A stretch of DNA of 17,550 bases from Polaromonas sp. (GTDB lineage: Bacteria > Pseudomonadota > Gammaproteobacteria > Burkholderiales > Burkholderiaceae_C): contig JAQGMN010000057.1 in the NCBI GenBank assembly GCA_028292345.1, positions 1 through 17,550 of the forward strand, read 5' to 3'. The notes beneath the pieces were generated by a model that was given only the letters and a program-made list of their open reading frames with translations, had not been told where the DNA came from and ran no database searches. Each line of letters opens with the position of its first letter. The first letter of the stretch is position 1. Below are positions 1 through 7,360 of this stretch, one piece after another. The translations under genes and the position numbers were made by a program.

Positions 1-257
1 GCATGCGGGTAGTCGTGCTCGGTCACCTTCCAGGCTTGTGCCGCACCGATCTGCACGCCGAGCTCTTCCATCAGTTCCCGGCGCAGGGCCTCTTCGACCG
101 TCTCGCCGGCTTCGAGCTTGCCGCCCGGAAATTCCCAATACCCCGCATAGGGCTTGCCGTCAGGCCGCGTAGACAGCAGCAAGGCATCGTCGGCGCGGAT
201 CAGGATGCCGACCGCGACCTCGGTGTGCTTGCGGGGTTCCTTCATCGCCGTAGTCAT
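1..257 (-). CDS. mutT: MutT-type Nudix hydrolase, 3' end cut by window edge
   Basis: The first 85 codons of a Nudix protein are visible; the C-terminus lies beyond the left edge. A complete Nudix box GX5EX7REUXEEXGU spans about residues 46-68: G46, E52, then R60-E61-L62, E64-E65, G67 and V68. It is preceded by the strand WEFPGGKLEAGE typical of MutT. MutT enzymes hydrolyse 8-oxo-dGTP to the monophosphate, cleaning the nucleotide pool of mutagenic oxidised guanine; the exact substrate here is inferred. The ATG at 257 lies 10 bp after the stop of the upstream ATPase gene, so the two are probably cotranscribed. A second in-frame ATG at 245 is also possible, since neither has a clear Shine-Dalgarno. 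Family is certain; the mutT label is likely but could be another Nudix member. Confidence 0.85.
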   Translation of the reverse strand, partial: MTTAMKEPRKHTEVAVGILIRADDALLLSTRPDGKPYAGYWEFPGGKLEAGETVEEALRRELMEELGVQIGAAQAWKVTEHDYPH

Positions 258-267
258 CGCGCGCGAC

Positions 268-1134
268 TCAAGCACGGCCCGCGTAGTCGCGAGCGAACTG
301 ATAGGCCACGCGGCCGCTGCGCGAACCGCGCTCCAGCGCCCAGACCAGCGAGGCCGGGCGCGCCGCTGCGATGGCCTCGGCACCCACGCCAAACGACGAC
401 AGCCACTGGGCCACGATGGTCAGGTATTCGTCCTGGCTGAACGGGTAGAAGCTCACCCACAGGCCAAAGCGCTCGGACAGGGAAATCTTTTCCTCCACGA
501 CCTCGCCGGGATGGACTTCGCCATCCTCGGTGTGCGTGTAGGTCAGGTTTTCCATCATGTACTCGGGAAGCAGGTGCCGGCGGTTGCTGGTGGCGTAGAT
601 CAGTACATTGGGCGTGGCGGCGGCGATCGAGCCGTCCAGGATGGATTTGAGCGCCTTGTAGCCGGGCTCGCCTTCCTCGAAGCTGAGGTCGTCGCAAAAG
701 ACGATGAATTTTTCCGGCAGGCCGGACACCACATCGACGATGTCGGGCAAGTCGGTCAGGTCGGCCTTGTCCACCTCGATCAGGCGCAGGCCCCGGGCCG
801 AATATTCGTTCAGGCAGGCCTTGATCAGCGACGATTTTCCGGTGCCGCGCGAGCCGGTCAGCAACACGTTGTTGGCTGGCTGGCCGCTGACGAACTGCTC
901 GGTGTTGCGCCGGATTTTTTCCTTCTGGTCCTCGATTTCCTTCAGGTCGGCCAGTTGCATGGTGCCCAGGTGCCGGACCGGTTCCAGCGCAGCATGGCCG
1001 GAACTGCGCTTGCGGTAGCGGTAGGCCACGGAGGCGCTCCAGTCCGGCGCGCCCAGGGGCTGCGGCAGGACGGACTCGATGCGCGCCATCAGCGACTCGA
1101 CCCGCAGCATCAGGCGTTCAAATTGTTCGTTCAT
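268..1134 (-). CDS. DUF815-family AAA+ ATPase
   Basis: A 288-residue P-loop ATPase of the DUF815 type. Walker A GSRGTGKSS is at residues 94-102 and Walker B FIVFCDD at about 143-149. They are followed by a conserved stretch with the ATSNRRHL segment (sensor-like), an EKISLSERFGL block and the FYPFSQDEYL region typical of the family. The N-terminal 80 residues are charged and helical in character. Cellular function is not established; family members are soluble AAA+ proteins of unknown substrate. The gene starts 18 bp after argJ and ends 10 bp before mutT, so it looks like part of one transcript. I chose the ATG at 1134 because AGG lies about 9 bases upstream; a TTG two codons earlier (1140) is also open. 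Confidence 0.85.
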   Translation of the reverse strand: MNEQFERLMLRVESLMARIESVLPQPLGAPDWSASVAYRYRKRSSGHAALEPVRHLGTMQLADLKEIEDQKEKIRRNTEQFVSGQPANNVLLTGSRGTGKSSLIKACLNEYSARGLRLIEVDKADLTDLPDIVDVVSGLPEKFIVFCDDLSFEEGEPGYKALKSILDGSIAAATPNVLIYATSNRRHLLPEYMMENLTYTHTEDGEVHPGEVVEEKISLSERFGLWVSFYPFSQDEYLTIVAQWLSSFGVGAEAIAAARPASLVWALERGSRSGRVAYQFARDYAGRA

Positions 1135-1152
1135 GCGCAATCGCCTGGCGGT

Positions 1153-2394
1153 TCAGCTGCGGTAGTCCGCGTTGATCTTGACGTAGTCGTAGGACAGGTC
1201 GCAGGTCCAGACGGTGTCCAGCGCGTCGCCCCGGCCGAGCACGACGCGCACGGTGATCTCGCTTTGCTTCATCACCCGCTGGCCATCGGCTTCGACGTAG
1301 TCTGCATGCCGGCCGCCATGCTTGGCCACCAGCACGTCGTCCAGGTACAGATCGATTTTCGTCTGGTCGAGATCGGCAATGCCGGCGTACCCCACGGCGG
1401 CCAGAATCCGTCCCAGGTTCGGGTCGCTGGCGAAAAATGCCGTCTTCACCAGCGGCGAATGGGCGATGGCATAGCCCACCTGCCGGCATTCGTCGCCGGT
1501 CCTGCCGCCTTCTACGCGGATGGCGATGAACTTGGTCGCGCCTTCGCCGTCGCGCACGATGGCCTGCGCCAGCTGCTGCGCAATGCCCATCAAGGCCGCG
1601 CGCAAGATCTGGCCGTCCGCGCTGTCGAGCGACATGATGGGCGCGTGCGCAGCCTGGTTGCTGGCGATGACCACGAACGAGTCGTTGGTCGAGGTGTCGC
1701 CGTCAATCGTGATGCGGTTGAACGACGCATCGGCCAGTTCCCTGGCCAGTTGCGCCATCAGGCCCTGCGACACGCAGGCATCGGTCGCCAGAAAGCCCAA
1801 CATGGTCGCCATGTTGGGCCGGATCATGCCCGCGCCTTTGCTGATGCCGGTGATGGTGACAGGCGCGCCGCCCAGGTTGACACGCGTCGAAAACGCCTTG
1901 GGCACCGTGTCGGTGGTCATGATGGCTTCGGCGGCGCTGGCCCAGTTGTCGGCTTTGGCGTCGGCCAGCGCGGCGGGAATGCCGGCGCCAATCCGGTCAT
2001 GCGGCAGCGGCTCCATGATGACGCCGGTCGAGAACGGCAGGATCTGCTCGGGCGCCAGGCTCAGCGCGCGCGCCAGTTCGATGCAGGTGGACTGGGCGCG
2101 GATCAGGCCGTCCTGGCCAGTGCCGGCATTGGCATTGCCGGTGTTGATCAGCATGGCGCGGATGCCGTGGTTCTGGCCCCCGTTCGCCGCCAGATGCTCG
2201 CGGCAGATCTGCACCGGCGCGGCGCAAAACCGGTTCTGGGTGAAGACGGCGCCGACCGAAGCGCCCTCGTCGAGCAACAGCACGGCCAGATCCTTGCGGT
2301 TGGCCTTGCGGATGCCGGCTTCCGCAATGCCCCAGCGCACGCCGGGCACGGGGAAAAGCTCTGCGGCGGGCGTGGCGATCAGGTTGACAGGCAT
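1153..2394 (-). CDS. argJ: Bifunctional ornithine/glutamate N-acetyltransferase ArgJ
   Basis: A full-length 413-residue ArgJ. It transfers acetyl from N-acetylornithine to glutamate, recycling the acetyl group in arginine synthesis, and many members also acetylate glutamate from acetyl-CoA. The proenzyme self-cleaves before a conserved threonine: the motif KGAGMIRPNMATMLGF is at about 186-201, so cleavage is expected between A196 and T197, with T197 the nucleophile. Other family blocks seen are INTGNANAGTG (about 83-93), the PFSTGVI segment (about 120-126) and the C-terminal SYDYVKINADYRS. GGAG sits about 8 bases upstream of the ATG. The gene follows secA by about 70 bp and precedes the DUF815 ATPase by 18 bp. 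Whether it is mono- or bifunctional cannot be read from sequence alone. Confidence 0.97.
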   Translation of the reverse strand: MPVNLIATPAAELFPVPGVRWGIAEAGIRKANRKDLAVLLLDEGASVGAVFTQNRFCAAPVQICREHLAANGGQNHGIRAMLINTGNANAGTGQDGLIRAQSTCIELARALSLAPEQILPFSTGVIMEPLPHDRIGAGIPAALADAKADNWASAAEAIMTTDTVPKAFSTRVNLGGAPVTITGISKGAGMIRPNMATMLGFLATDACVSQGLMAQLARELADASFNRITIDGDTSTNDSFVVIASNQAAHAPIMSLDSADGQILRAALMGIAQQLAQAIVRDGEGATKFIAIRVEGGRTGDECRQVGYAIAHSPLVKTAFFASDPNLGRILAAVGYAGIADLDQTKIDLYLDDVLVAKHGGRHADYVEADGQRVMKQSEITVRVVLGRGDALDTVWTCDLSYDYVKINADYRS

Positions 2395-2420
2395 GGATGG
2401 GCTCCGGTAAGACAGGGTGG

Positions 2421-2437
2421 GGGCGCCGCGGGCGCCC
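2421..2437. repeat. GC-rich perfect inverted repeat between secA and argJ
   Basis: GGGCGCC-GCG-GGCGCCC forms a 7-bp perfect stem with a 3-base loop in the 69-bp gap after secA. On the minus strand no T-run follows the stem, so it is not a canonical intrinsic terminator. It could stabilise the secA 3' end or act as a weak pause site. Confidence 0.5.
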
Positions 2438-2463
2438 GTGAAATGATCAGGACGCGCAGGAAA

Positions 2464-5226
2464 TCAGGTCAGCTTGCCGTGGCAGAGCTTGTATTTCTTG
2501 CCCGAACCGCAGGGGCACGGATCGTTGCGGCCGACACGCGGCATGGCCGAGGCAGTGCCGGGCTGCTGCCGGCGCGTTGTCTCGTCCACCGTGGTTTCCG
2601 TCTCGCCCGTTTCGGTTGGCGCGGTGTAGGTCACGTTGCTGATGTTTTCCGCCCGGCTTTCGAGCGCTTCGGCCGCCTGACCCAGTTGCTCGCCCGACTG
2701 GACCTGGACCGTCATCAGGGTCTTGGTGACCTCGTTCTTCACGCTGTCGAGCAGTTGGCCAAACAACTCGAACGCTTCGCGCTTGTATTCCTGCTTGGGC
2801 TGCTTCTGGGCATAGCCGCGCAGGTGAATGCCCTGGCGCAGGTAGTCCAGCGCGCTCAGGTGCTCGCGCCAGTGGCTGTCGATGCTTTGCAGCAGCACCA
2901 CGCGCTCGAACTGCGTGAAATTTTCCTTGCCGATCTTCTCCAGCTTTTCGGCAAAGGCGGCTTCAGCGGCGGCGCTGACTTTTTCCAGCACTTCCTCGTC
3001 GGTGATGGCCGTGGCGGCTTCGATGTCCTGGCGCAGGTTCAGGTCGATGTGCCAGTCGTCGCGCAGCGCTTTTTCAAGGCCGGCAATATCCCACTGCTCT
3101 TCGACGCTTTCCGCCGGCACATACTGCCGCGCCAGGTCGGTGAAGCAGCCTTCGCGCAGCGACGCGATTTGCGGCTGCAGGTCGCTGGCGTCCATGATGT
3201 CGTTGCGCTGCTGGTAGATCACCTTGCGCTGGTCATTGGACACATCGTCGTATTCAAGCAGCTGCTTGCGGATGTCGAAGTTGCGCGCCTCGACCTTGCG
3301 CTGCGCCGATTCGATGCTGCGCGTGACGATGCCCGCCTCGATCGCCTCGCCATCGGGCATCTTCAGGCGCTCCATGATGGAGCGCACCCGGTCGCCGGCA
3401 AAGATGCGCATCAGCGGGTCGTCCAGGCTCAGGTAAAAGCGGGAAGAACCCGGGTCGCCCTGGCGGCCCGAGCGGCCGCGCAACTGGTTGTCGATGCGGC
3501 GCGACTCGTGCCGCTCGGTGGCGATGATGCGCAGGCCGCCCAGCGCCTTGACCTGATCGTTTTCCTGCTTGCACTCGGCCTGCAGCTGCACGATTCTGGA
3601 CGCCTTGGCGTCCGCATCGAGCGACTCGTCGGCCTCGACCGCCTCGATCAGCTTTTCCACATTGCCGCCCAGCACGATGTCGGTGCCGCGTCCGGCCATG
3701 TTGGTGGCAATGGTGATCATCTTCAGCCGGCCGGCCTGGGCGACGATGTCGGCTTCGCGCGCATGCTGCTTGGCGTTGAGCACCTGGTGCGGCAGGTTTT
3801 CCTTGATCAGGAGCTGGTCGATGATTTCCGAGTTCTCGATCGAGGTCGTTCCCACCAGCACCGGCTGGCCGCGCTCATAGCATTCGCGGATGTCCTTGAT
3901 CGCTGCTTCGTATTTCTCGCGCGTGGTCTTGTACACGCGGTCCAGCTGGTCTTCCCGCTTGCTGATGCGGTTGGGCGGAATCACGGTGGTTTCCAGTCCG
4001 TAGATTTCCTGGAATTCGTAGGCTTCGGTGTCGGCCGTGCCGGTCATGCCCGAAAGCTTCTTGTAAAGGCGGAAATAATTCTGGAAGGTGATCGACGCCA
4101 GCGTCTGGTTCTCGGCCTGGATCTGCACGCCTTCCTTGGCTTCCACCGCCTGGTGCAAACCGTCGCTCCAGCGGCGGCCCGACATCAGGCGGCCGGTGAA
4201 TTCGTCCACGATCACGACTTCGCCCTGCTGCACCACATAGTGCTGGTCGCGGTGGTACAGCAGGTTGCCGCGCAGCGCGGCATACAGGTGGTGCATCAGC
4301 GAGATGTTCGCCGGGTCGTACAGCGTGGCGCCTTCGGGAATCAGGCCAAGCTCAAACAGGATGCGCTCGGCGCTCTCGTGGCCCTGCTCGGTCAAAAACA
4401 CCTGGTGCGTCTTTTCATCAATGGTGTAGTCGCCAGGCTTGGTCACGCCCTCGCCGGTGCGCGGGTCGGCCTCGCCCTCCTGGCGCGTCAGCAAGGGCAC
4501 GACCTTGTTGATGGCCAGGTACATCTCGGTGTGGTCTTCGGCCTGGCCGCTGATGATGAGCGGCGTGCGCGCCTCGTCGATCAGGATCGAGTCCACCTCG
4601 TCGACGATGGCGAAGTTCAGCCCGCGCTGCACGCGGTCGCCGACTTCGTACACCATGTTGTCGCGCAGGTAGTCAAAGCCGAATTCGTTGTTGGTGCCGT
4701 AGGTGATGTCGGAGTTGTAGGCCGCCTGCTTTTCCTCGCGCGACATGTTGGGCAAATTGATGCCGACGCTCATGCCCAGGAAGTTGTACAGCTTGCCCAT
4801 CCAGCGGGCGTCGCGGCTGGCCAGGTAGTCGTTGACCGTGACCACATGCACGCCCTGGCCGGTCAGGGCATTGAGGTACACCGGCAGCGTGGCGGTGAGG
4901 GTCTTGCCCTCACCGGTGCGCATTTCGGAGATCTTGCCGTTGTGCAGTGACATGCCGCCCAGCAGCTGAACATCGAAGTGGCGCATCTTCATGATGCGCT
5001 TGCTGCCTTCGCGCACGACGGCAAAAGCCTCCGGAAGCAAGGCATCCAGCGCCTCGCCAGCGGCTACCCGGTCCCTGAACTCCTGCGTCTTGGCGCGCAA
5101 CTGGCCATCGTCAAGCTTTTCGTACTGCGTTTCCAGCGCATTGATTTGGTCTACGGTTTTGCGGTAGGTCTTGAGCAGCCGATCGTTGCGGCTGCCGAAA
5201 ATTTTGGTCAGGATATTGGAAGCCAT
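2464..5226 (-). CDS. secA: Preprotein translocase ATPase SecA
   Basis: A complete 920-residue SecA, the motor that drives unfolded preproteins through SecYEG. Nucleotide-binding domain 1 has Walker A MRTGEGKT at 102-109 and the DEAD-type Walker B DEVD at 209-212. NBD2 shows TSIENSE, the ATNMAGRGTDI block and QLRGRSGRQGDPG (arginine-finger region). The C-terminal SecB/phospholipid-binding zinc motif is intact: C904, C906, C915, H916. An open frame continues 29 codons upstream to 5313, but I start at the ATG at 5226, because MASNILTKIFGSRNDR matches the usual SecA N-terminus. No good Shine-Dalgarno precedes it, and an 8-bp inverted repeat lies 16 bases upstream. It heads the leftward secA-argJ-ATPase-mutT series. 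Confidence 0.98.
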   Translation of the reverse strand: MASNILTKIFGSRNDRLLKTYRKTVDQINALETQYEKLDDGQLRAKTQEFRDRVAAGEALDALLPEAFAVVREGSKRIMKMRHFDVQLLGGMSLHNGKISEMRTGEGKTLTATLPVYLNALTGQGVHVVTVNDYLASRDARWMGKLYNFLGMSVGINLPNMSREEKQAAYNSDITYGTNNEFGFDYLRDNMVYEVGDRVQRGLNFAIVDEVDSILIDEARTPLIISGQAEDHTEMYLAINKVVPLLTRQEGEADPRTGEGVTKPGDYTIDEKTHQVFLTEQGHESAERILFELGLIPEGATLYDPANISLMHHLYAALRGNLLYHRDQHYVVQQGEVVIVDEFTGRLMSGRRWSDGLHQAVEAKEGVQIQAENQTLASITFQNYFRLYKKLSGMTGTADTEAYEFQEIYGLETTVIPPNRISKREDQLDRVYKTTREKYEAAIKDIRECYERGQPVLVGTTSIENSEIIDQLLIKENLPHQVLNAKQHAREADIVAQAGRLKMITIATNMAGRGTDIVLGGNVEKLIEAVEADESLDADAKASRIVQLQAECKQENDQVKALGGLRIIATERHESRRIDNQLRGRSGRQGDPGSSRFYLSLDDPLMRIFAGDRVRSIMERLKMPDGEAIEAGIVTRSIESAQRKVEARNFDIRKQLLEYDDVSNDQRKVIYQQRNDIMDASDLQPQIASLREGCFTDLARQYVPAESVEEQWDIAGLEKALRDDWHIDLNLRQDIEAATAITDEEVLEKVSAAAEAAFAEKLEKIGKENFTQFERVVLLQSIDSHWREHLSALDYLRQGIHLRGYAQKQPKQEYKREAFELFGQLLDSVKNEVTKTLMTVQVQSGEQLGQAAEALESRAENISNVTYTAPTETGETETTVDETTRRQQPGTASAMPRVGRNDPCPCGSGKKYKLCHGKLT

Positions 5227-5242
5227 AAATGCGAAGCCGCTA

Positions 5243-5275
5243 TTGGCCGCTCCCCTGAGCTGGCAATGCGGCCAA
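5243..5275 (-). promoter_or_regulatory. Possible secA 5' UTR hairpin
   Basis: TTGGCCGC (5243-5250) and GCGGCCAA (5268-5275) form a perfect 8-bp inverted repeat with a 17-base loop. In the secA transcript the stem ends 16 bases before the ATG, and no Shine-Dalgarno is evident in the gap. This position suits a structure that affects ribosome access, but a role is inference; it may also be a protein-binding dyad. Confidence 0.35.
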
Positions 5276-5515
5276 AATCCCTTATTGAGTACGGAACTTA
5301 GGTGTGGGCACAAACAGTTAGTTCAACCGTGCGCAAACCGCAGATTTTAGCGCTGCCAGGGAGATGGCAATTTCACGGACTCAAACGAATGAGATTCCAT
5401 AGCTGCCAGCCAAAAATTTTACAAAGGTCGAGAAGGGCTACCGCCTGGAATTGCTGGCTTTGGCAAATGCAGCGCCAGGGTTGGTGGTTTTAACTGACTT
5501 CAAAGGAACCCGGAC

Positions 5516-5581
5516 ATGGCCTCTACAGGAAAGCGGATCGCCGGCCTCAACGGAAAAACCGAGGATGGAATGCCGCGATAA
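5516..5581 (+). CDS. Possible 21-residue small ORF ahead of the DciA-like gene
   Basis: The ATG at 5516 is preceded by AAAGGAA with good spacing (about 7 bases), the best ribosome site in this region. The ORF runs 21 codons to TAA and encodes a basic peptide starting MASTGKRIAG. It is in the same reading frame as the DciA-like gene, whose ATG at 5618 has no obvious ribosome site of its own. It may be a translated leader, or the remnant of an older N-terminus cut off by a stop. No family recognised. Confidence 0.3.
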   Translation: MASTGKRIAGLNGKTEDGMPR

Positions 5582-5617
5582 TCAAAGTGCCATGCATATC
5601 CCCATCATCAACTGACC

Positions 5618-5932
5618 ATGCACAAACGCCTGCAATCAGCAGTCAGTTTGCACCAGGCCGCCGGAAACTCGCCGTCCCTTGCGCGCCTGACCGACCTGGT
5701 CCGCGAATCGAACCATCGTTTGAAAGCCATTGAAACGCTGATACCACTGGCCCTGCGACCGGCCGTCAAGGCAGGGCCGATCGATGGTGAAAACTGGTGT
5801 CTTCTGGTGAACGGGAATGCGGCTTCCGCCAAGGTCCGGCAGTTGGTACCGCTCCTCCAGTCGAGCCTGTTGCGCCAGGGCTGGAAGGTCAAGTCGATCC
5901 GATTGAAGATATTGGTTGAAAGGAAGCCGTGA
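5618..5932 (+). CDS. dciA: Short DUF721/DciA-like protein
   Basis: A 104-residue protein with the DUF721 pattern: a helical N-terminus with the segment ESNHRLKAIETLIPLALRP (about 30-48), then a beta-rich part with DGENWCLLVNGNAASAKVRQL and a closing VKSIRLKI. In bacteria without DnaC, DciA binds the replicative helicase DnaB and helps its loading. Assignment here rests on pattern and on the location beside secA, where DUF721 genes often occur in betaproteobacteria. It is short and lacks any extended tail. The ATG at 5618 has a weak ribosome site; a small in-frame ORF lies 36 bp upstream. Two antisense open frames over the same region show no family features. Confidence 0.65.
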   Translation: MHKRLQSAVSLHQAAGNSPSLARLTDLVRESNHRLKAIETLIPLALRPAVKAGPIDGENWCLLVNGNAASAKVRQLVPLLQSSLLRQGWKVKSIRLKILVERKP

Positions 5933-6001
5933 CGGAGGCCGACAGTGCGAATATCGATGCGCCATTTTGAATATGCTATTTTTTTGTATAGCAAACAATG
6001 C

Positions 6002-6027
6002 AGCCCCGATAAGCGCTAATCGGGGCT
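6002..6027. terminator. Bidirectional-type hairpin between the DciA-like gene and tRNA-Thr
   Basis: AGCCCCGAT (6002-6010) pairs perfectly with ATCGGGGCT (6019-6027) across an 8-base loop. On the plus strand the stem runs into TTTAG, a short T-run. On the minus strand it lies 20 bases beyond the tRNA 3' end. It sits where both the rightward DciA-like transcript and the leftward tRNA transcript should end. Confidence 0.65.
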
Positions 6028-6046
6028 TTAGACGTGAATTTTGGAA

Positions 6047-6122
6047 TGGTGCCGCTTGTCGGAATCGAACTGACGACCTACCGCTTACAAGGCGGTTGCT
6101 CTACCAACTGAGCTAAAGCGGC
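6047..6122 (-). tRNA. tRNA-Thr (anticodon TGT), CCA encoded
   Basis: A full cloverleaf can be folded on the minus strand. The acceptor stem is GCCGCTT/AAGCGGC with discriminator A and encoded CCA. The D-arm is GCTC...GAGC. The anticodon stem is ACCGC/GCGGT with loop CTTGTAA, giving anticodon TGT, which reads ACA threonine codons. The T-loop is TTCGATT. The T-stem GTCAG/CCGAC has one mismatch, A52 opposite C62; the other four pairs are Watson-Crick. It lies 12 bp downstream of sspB and is probably cotranscribed with it or transcribed from within that region. Confidence 0.96.
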
Positions 6123-6134
6123 ACAAATCGTATT

Positions 6135-6689
6135 CTACTTCACCCGCTTGAGTGAGGGACGTGGCCGTGTCGGCGGTTTGGGAGGCTCGGGCGCATCCGT
6201 TTTTTTATGCTTGCCTTTGCCTGCGGCCTGCGTGTCCGGCAGGTTTTCAACCAGTTGCATGATCTTGCTGTCGGACGCTTCCGACGAAGAAGGGCCAGCA
6301 GACGGCAGGGCATCCTGAGCCGGCACAGCAAGTCGCGACTCAGGGGAGTCGCTGGATTGAACAGGCGCGATTTCGAGCGGGAAAGCCATTCCCTGTCCGT
6401 TTTCCCGGGCATAGATGGCAATCACATGGCTGATGGGCACCAGGATTTCACGCGCGCTGCCGCCAAAACGCGCCTTGAATTCGATGAACTCGTTGCCCAG
6501 GGTAAGGGAACTGGTGGCATCAAAACCGATGTTCAGCACGATCTCGTTATTTTTCACGTATTCACGCGGGACCTGCACGGTGCTGTCCACCGATACGGCC
6601 ACATAAGGGGTGAAGCCGTTGTCGGTGCACCATTCGTACAAGGCACGAATGAGGTAAGGACGGGTGGACGTGGCTTGCGGAGCATTCAT
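6135..6689 (-). CDS. sspB: ClpXP adaptor (specificity-enhancing factor) SspB
   Basis: 184 residues. SspB binds ssrA-tagged proteins from stalled ribosomes and hands them to ClpXP. The folded domain (about 8-107) has the family signature TRPYLIRALYEWCTDNG, then VQVPREYVKNNEIVLNI and FGG..REILVPISHVIAIYARENGQGM. A long, low-complexity, proline- and lysine-rich linker (about 110-173) leads to the C-terminal tail RPRPSLKRVK, which resembles the ClpX-docking motif of E. coli SspB. The ATG at 6689 fits the family start; a TTG four codons upstream is also open. The gene follows sspA by 43 bp, the usual sspA-sspB pairing. Confidence 0.95.
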   Translation of the reverse strand: MNAPQATSTRPYLIRALYEWCTDNGFTPYVAVSVDSTVQVPREYVKNNEIVLNIGFDATSSLTLGNEFIEFKARFGGSAREILVPISHVIAIYARENGQGMAFPLEIAPVQSSDSPESRLAVPAQDALPSAGPSSSEASDSKIMQLVENLPDTQAAGKGKHKKTDAPEPPKPPTRPRPSLKRVK

Positions 6690-6732
6690 GAATTCGGCCA
6701 AGTTGCTGATTCCGTTAAATTCGATGCGGCCG

Positions 6733-7344
6733 TTACTTGCGCATCACCTTCTCGGAAGGCGTCAATGCCTCGATGTAGGCCGGGCGGGAAAAAATCCGTT
6801 CGGCATACTTGAGCAGGGGTGCCGCATTTTTCGACAGGTCGATGCCGTAGTAGTCCAGGCGCCAAAGCAAAGGCGCAATGGCGACGTCCAGCATCGAGAA
6901 ATTGTCACCCAGCATGAACTTGTTCTTCAGGAAAATTGGTGCGAGTTGTGTCAGGCGGTCGCGGATATGGGCACGCGATTTTTCCAGCGCCTTTTCGTTT
7001 CCCTTGGAAGCGCGGGATTCGAGGGCGCTGACATGGACAAACAGTTCTTTTTCGAAGTTCAGCAGGAACAGCCGGACCCGCGCCCGGTCAACCGGATCAC
7101 CGGGCATGAGTTGCGGATGCGGGAAACGCTCGTCGATGTACTCGTTGATGATGTTCGACTCGTACAGGATCAGGTCGCGCTCCACCAGAATCGGCACCTG
7201 GCCGTAGGGGTTCATCACATTGATGTCTTCAGGCTTGTTGTACAGGTCTACATCGCGGATTTCAAAATCCATGCCCTTTTCAAACAGAACGAAACGGCAG
7301 CGGTGCGAAAAAGGGCAGGTTGTACCTGAATAAAGGACCATCAT
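6733..7344 (-). CDS. sspA: Stringent starvation protein A, glutathione S-transferase fold
   Basis: 203 residues with a thioredoxin-like N-terminal domain followed by an all-helical GST C-terminal domain. The start MMVLYSGTTCPFSHRCRF has the GST-like CPFSHR segment (C10), and NPYGQVPILVERDLILYESNIINEYI matches the cis-Pro and SNAIL-like blocks. SspA binds RNA polymerase and alters promoter use during starvation and acid stress; members generally lack GST activity. AGGAG lies 9 bases before the first of two adjacent ATGs (7344 and 7341). It is followed by sspB and preceded by petC, with a terminator-like hairpin in between. Confidence 0.95.
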   Translation of the reverse strand: MMVLYSGTTCPFSHRCRFVLFEKGMDFEIRDVDLYNKPEDINVMNPYGQVPILVERDLILYESNIINEYIDERFPHPQLMPGDPVDRARVRLFLLNFEKELFVHVSALESRASKGNEKALEKSRAHIRDRLTQLAPIFLKNKFMLGDNFSMLDVAIAPLLWRLDYYGIDLSKNAAPLLKYAERIFSRPAYIEALTPSEKVMRK

Positions 7345-7360
7345 GATTCGGAACTCCTAA

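Larger units (their letters stand above)
5227..5617. other. Gene-poor divergent region between secA and the DciA-like gene
   Basis: 391 bp with no well-supported full-size gene. It must hold the leftward secA promoter and probably a rightward promoter for the DciA-like gene, but I see no convincing -35/-10 pair. It contains an inverted repeat next to secA (5243-5275), an 18-base stretch resembling the local dispersed repeat (5393-5410), and a 21-codon ORF with a strong Shine-Dalgarno (5516-5581). A 63-codon plus-strand frame at 5302-5493 has no recognisable family and no good ribosome site, so I do not call it. Confidence 0.6.

Noticed and set aside
154..4950. A 1598-codon open frame on the plus strand
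   Set aside because: It is antisense to mutT, the DUF815 ATPase, argJ and secA, all of which have clear motifs. High GC with biased third positions removes stops from the opposite strand. The translated sequence is Arg/Ala/Val/His-rich with no recognisable domain.
5227..5313. A 29-codon N-terminal extension of SecA
   Set aside because: The frame is open, but the family N-terminus begins at MASNILTKIFG and the extension covers the leader hairpin.
5302..5493. A 63-codon plus-strand ORF beside secA
   Set aside because: No good ribosome site and no family resemblance; the composition does not look like its coding neighbours.
5608..5998. Two overlapping minus-strand ORFs of 120-128 codons
   Set aside because: They are antisense to the DciA-like gene, which has a recognisable family pattern; neither minus-strand product does.
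5916..6116. A 66-codon plus-strand ORF ending in CRNRTDDLPLTRRLLYQLS
   Set aside because: This tail is the well-known false translation across the reverse strand of a tRNA gene; the region holds a hairpin and tRNA-Thr.
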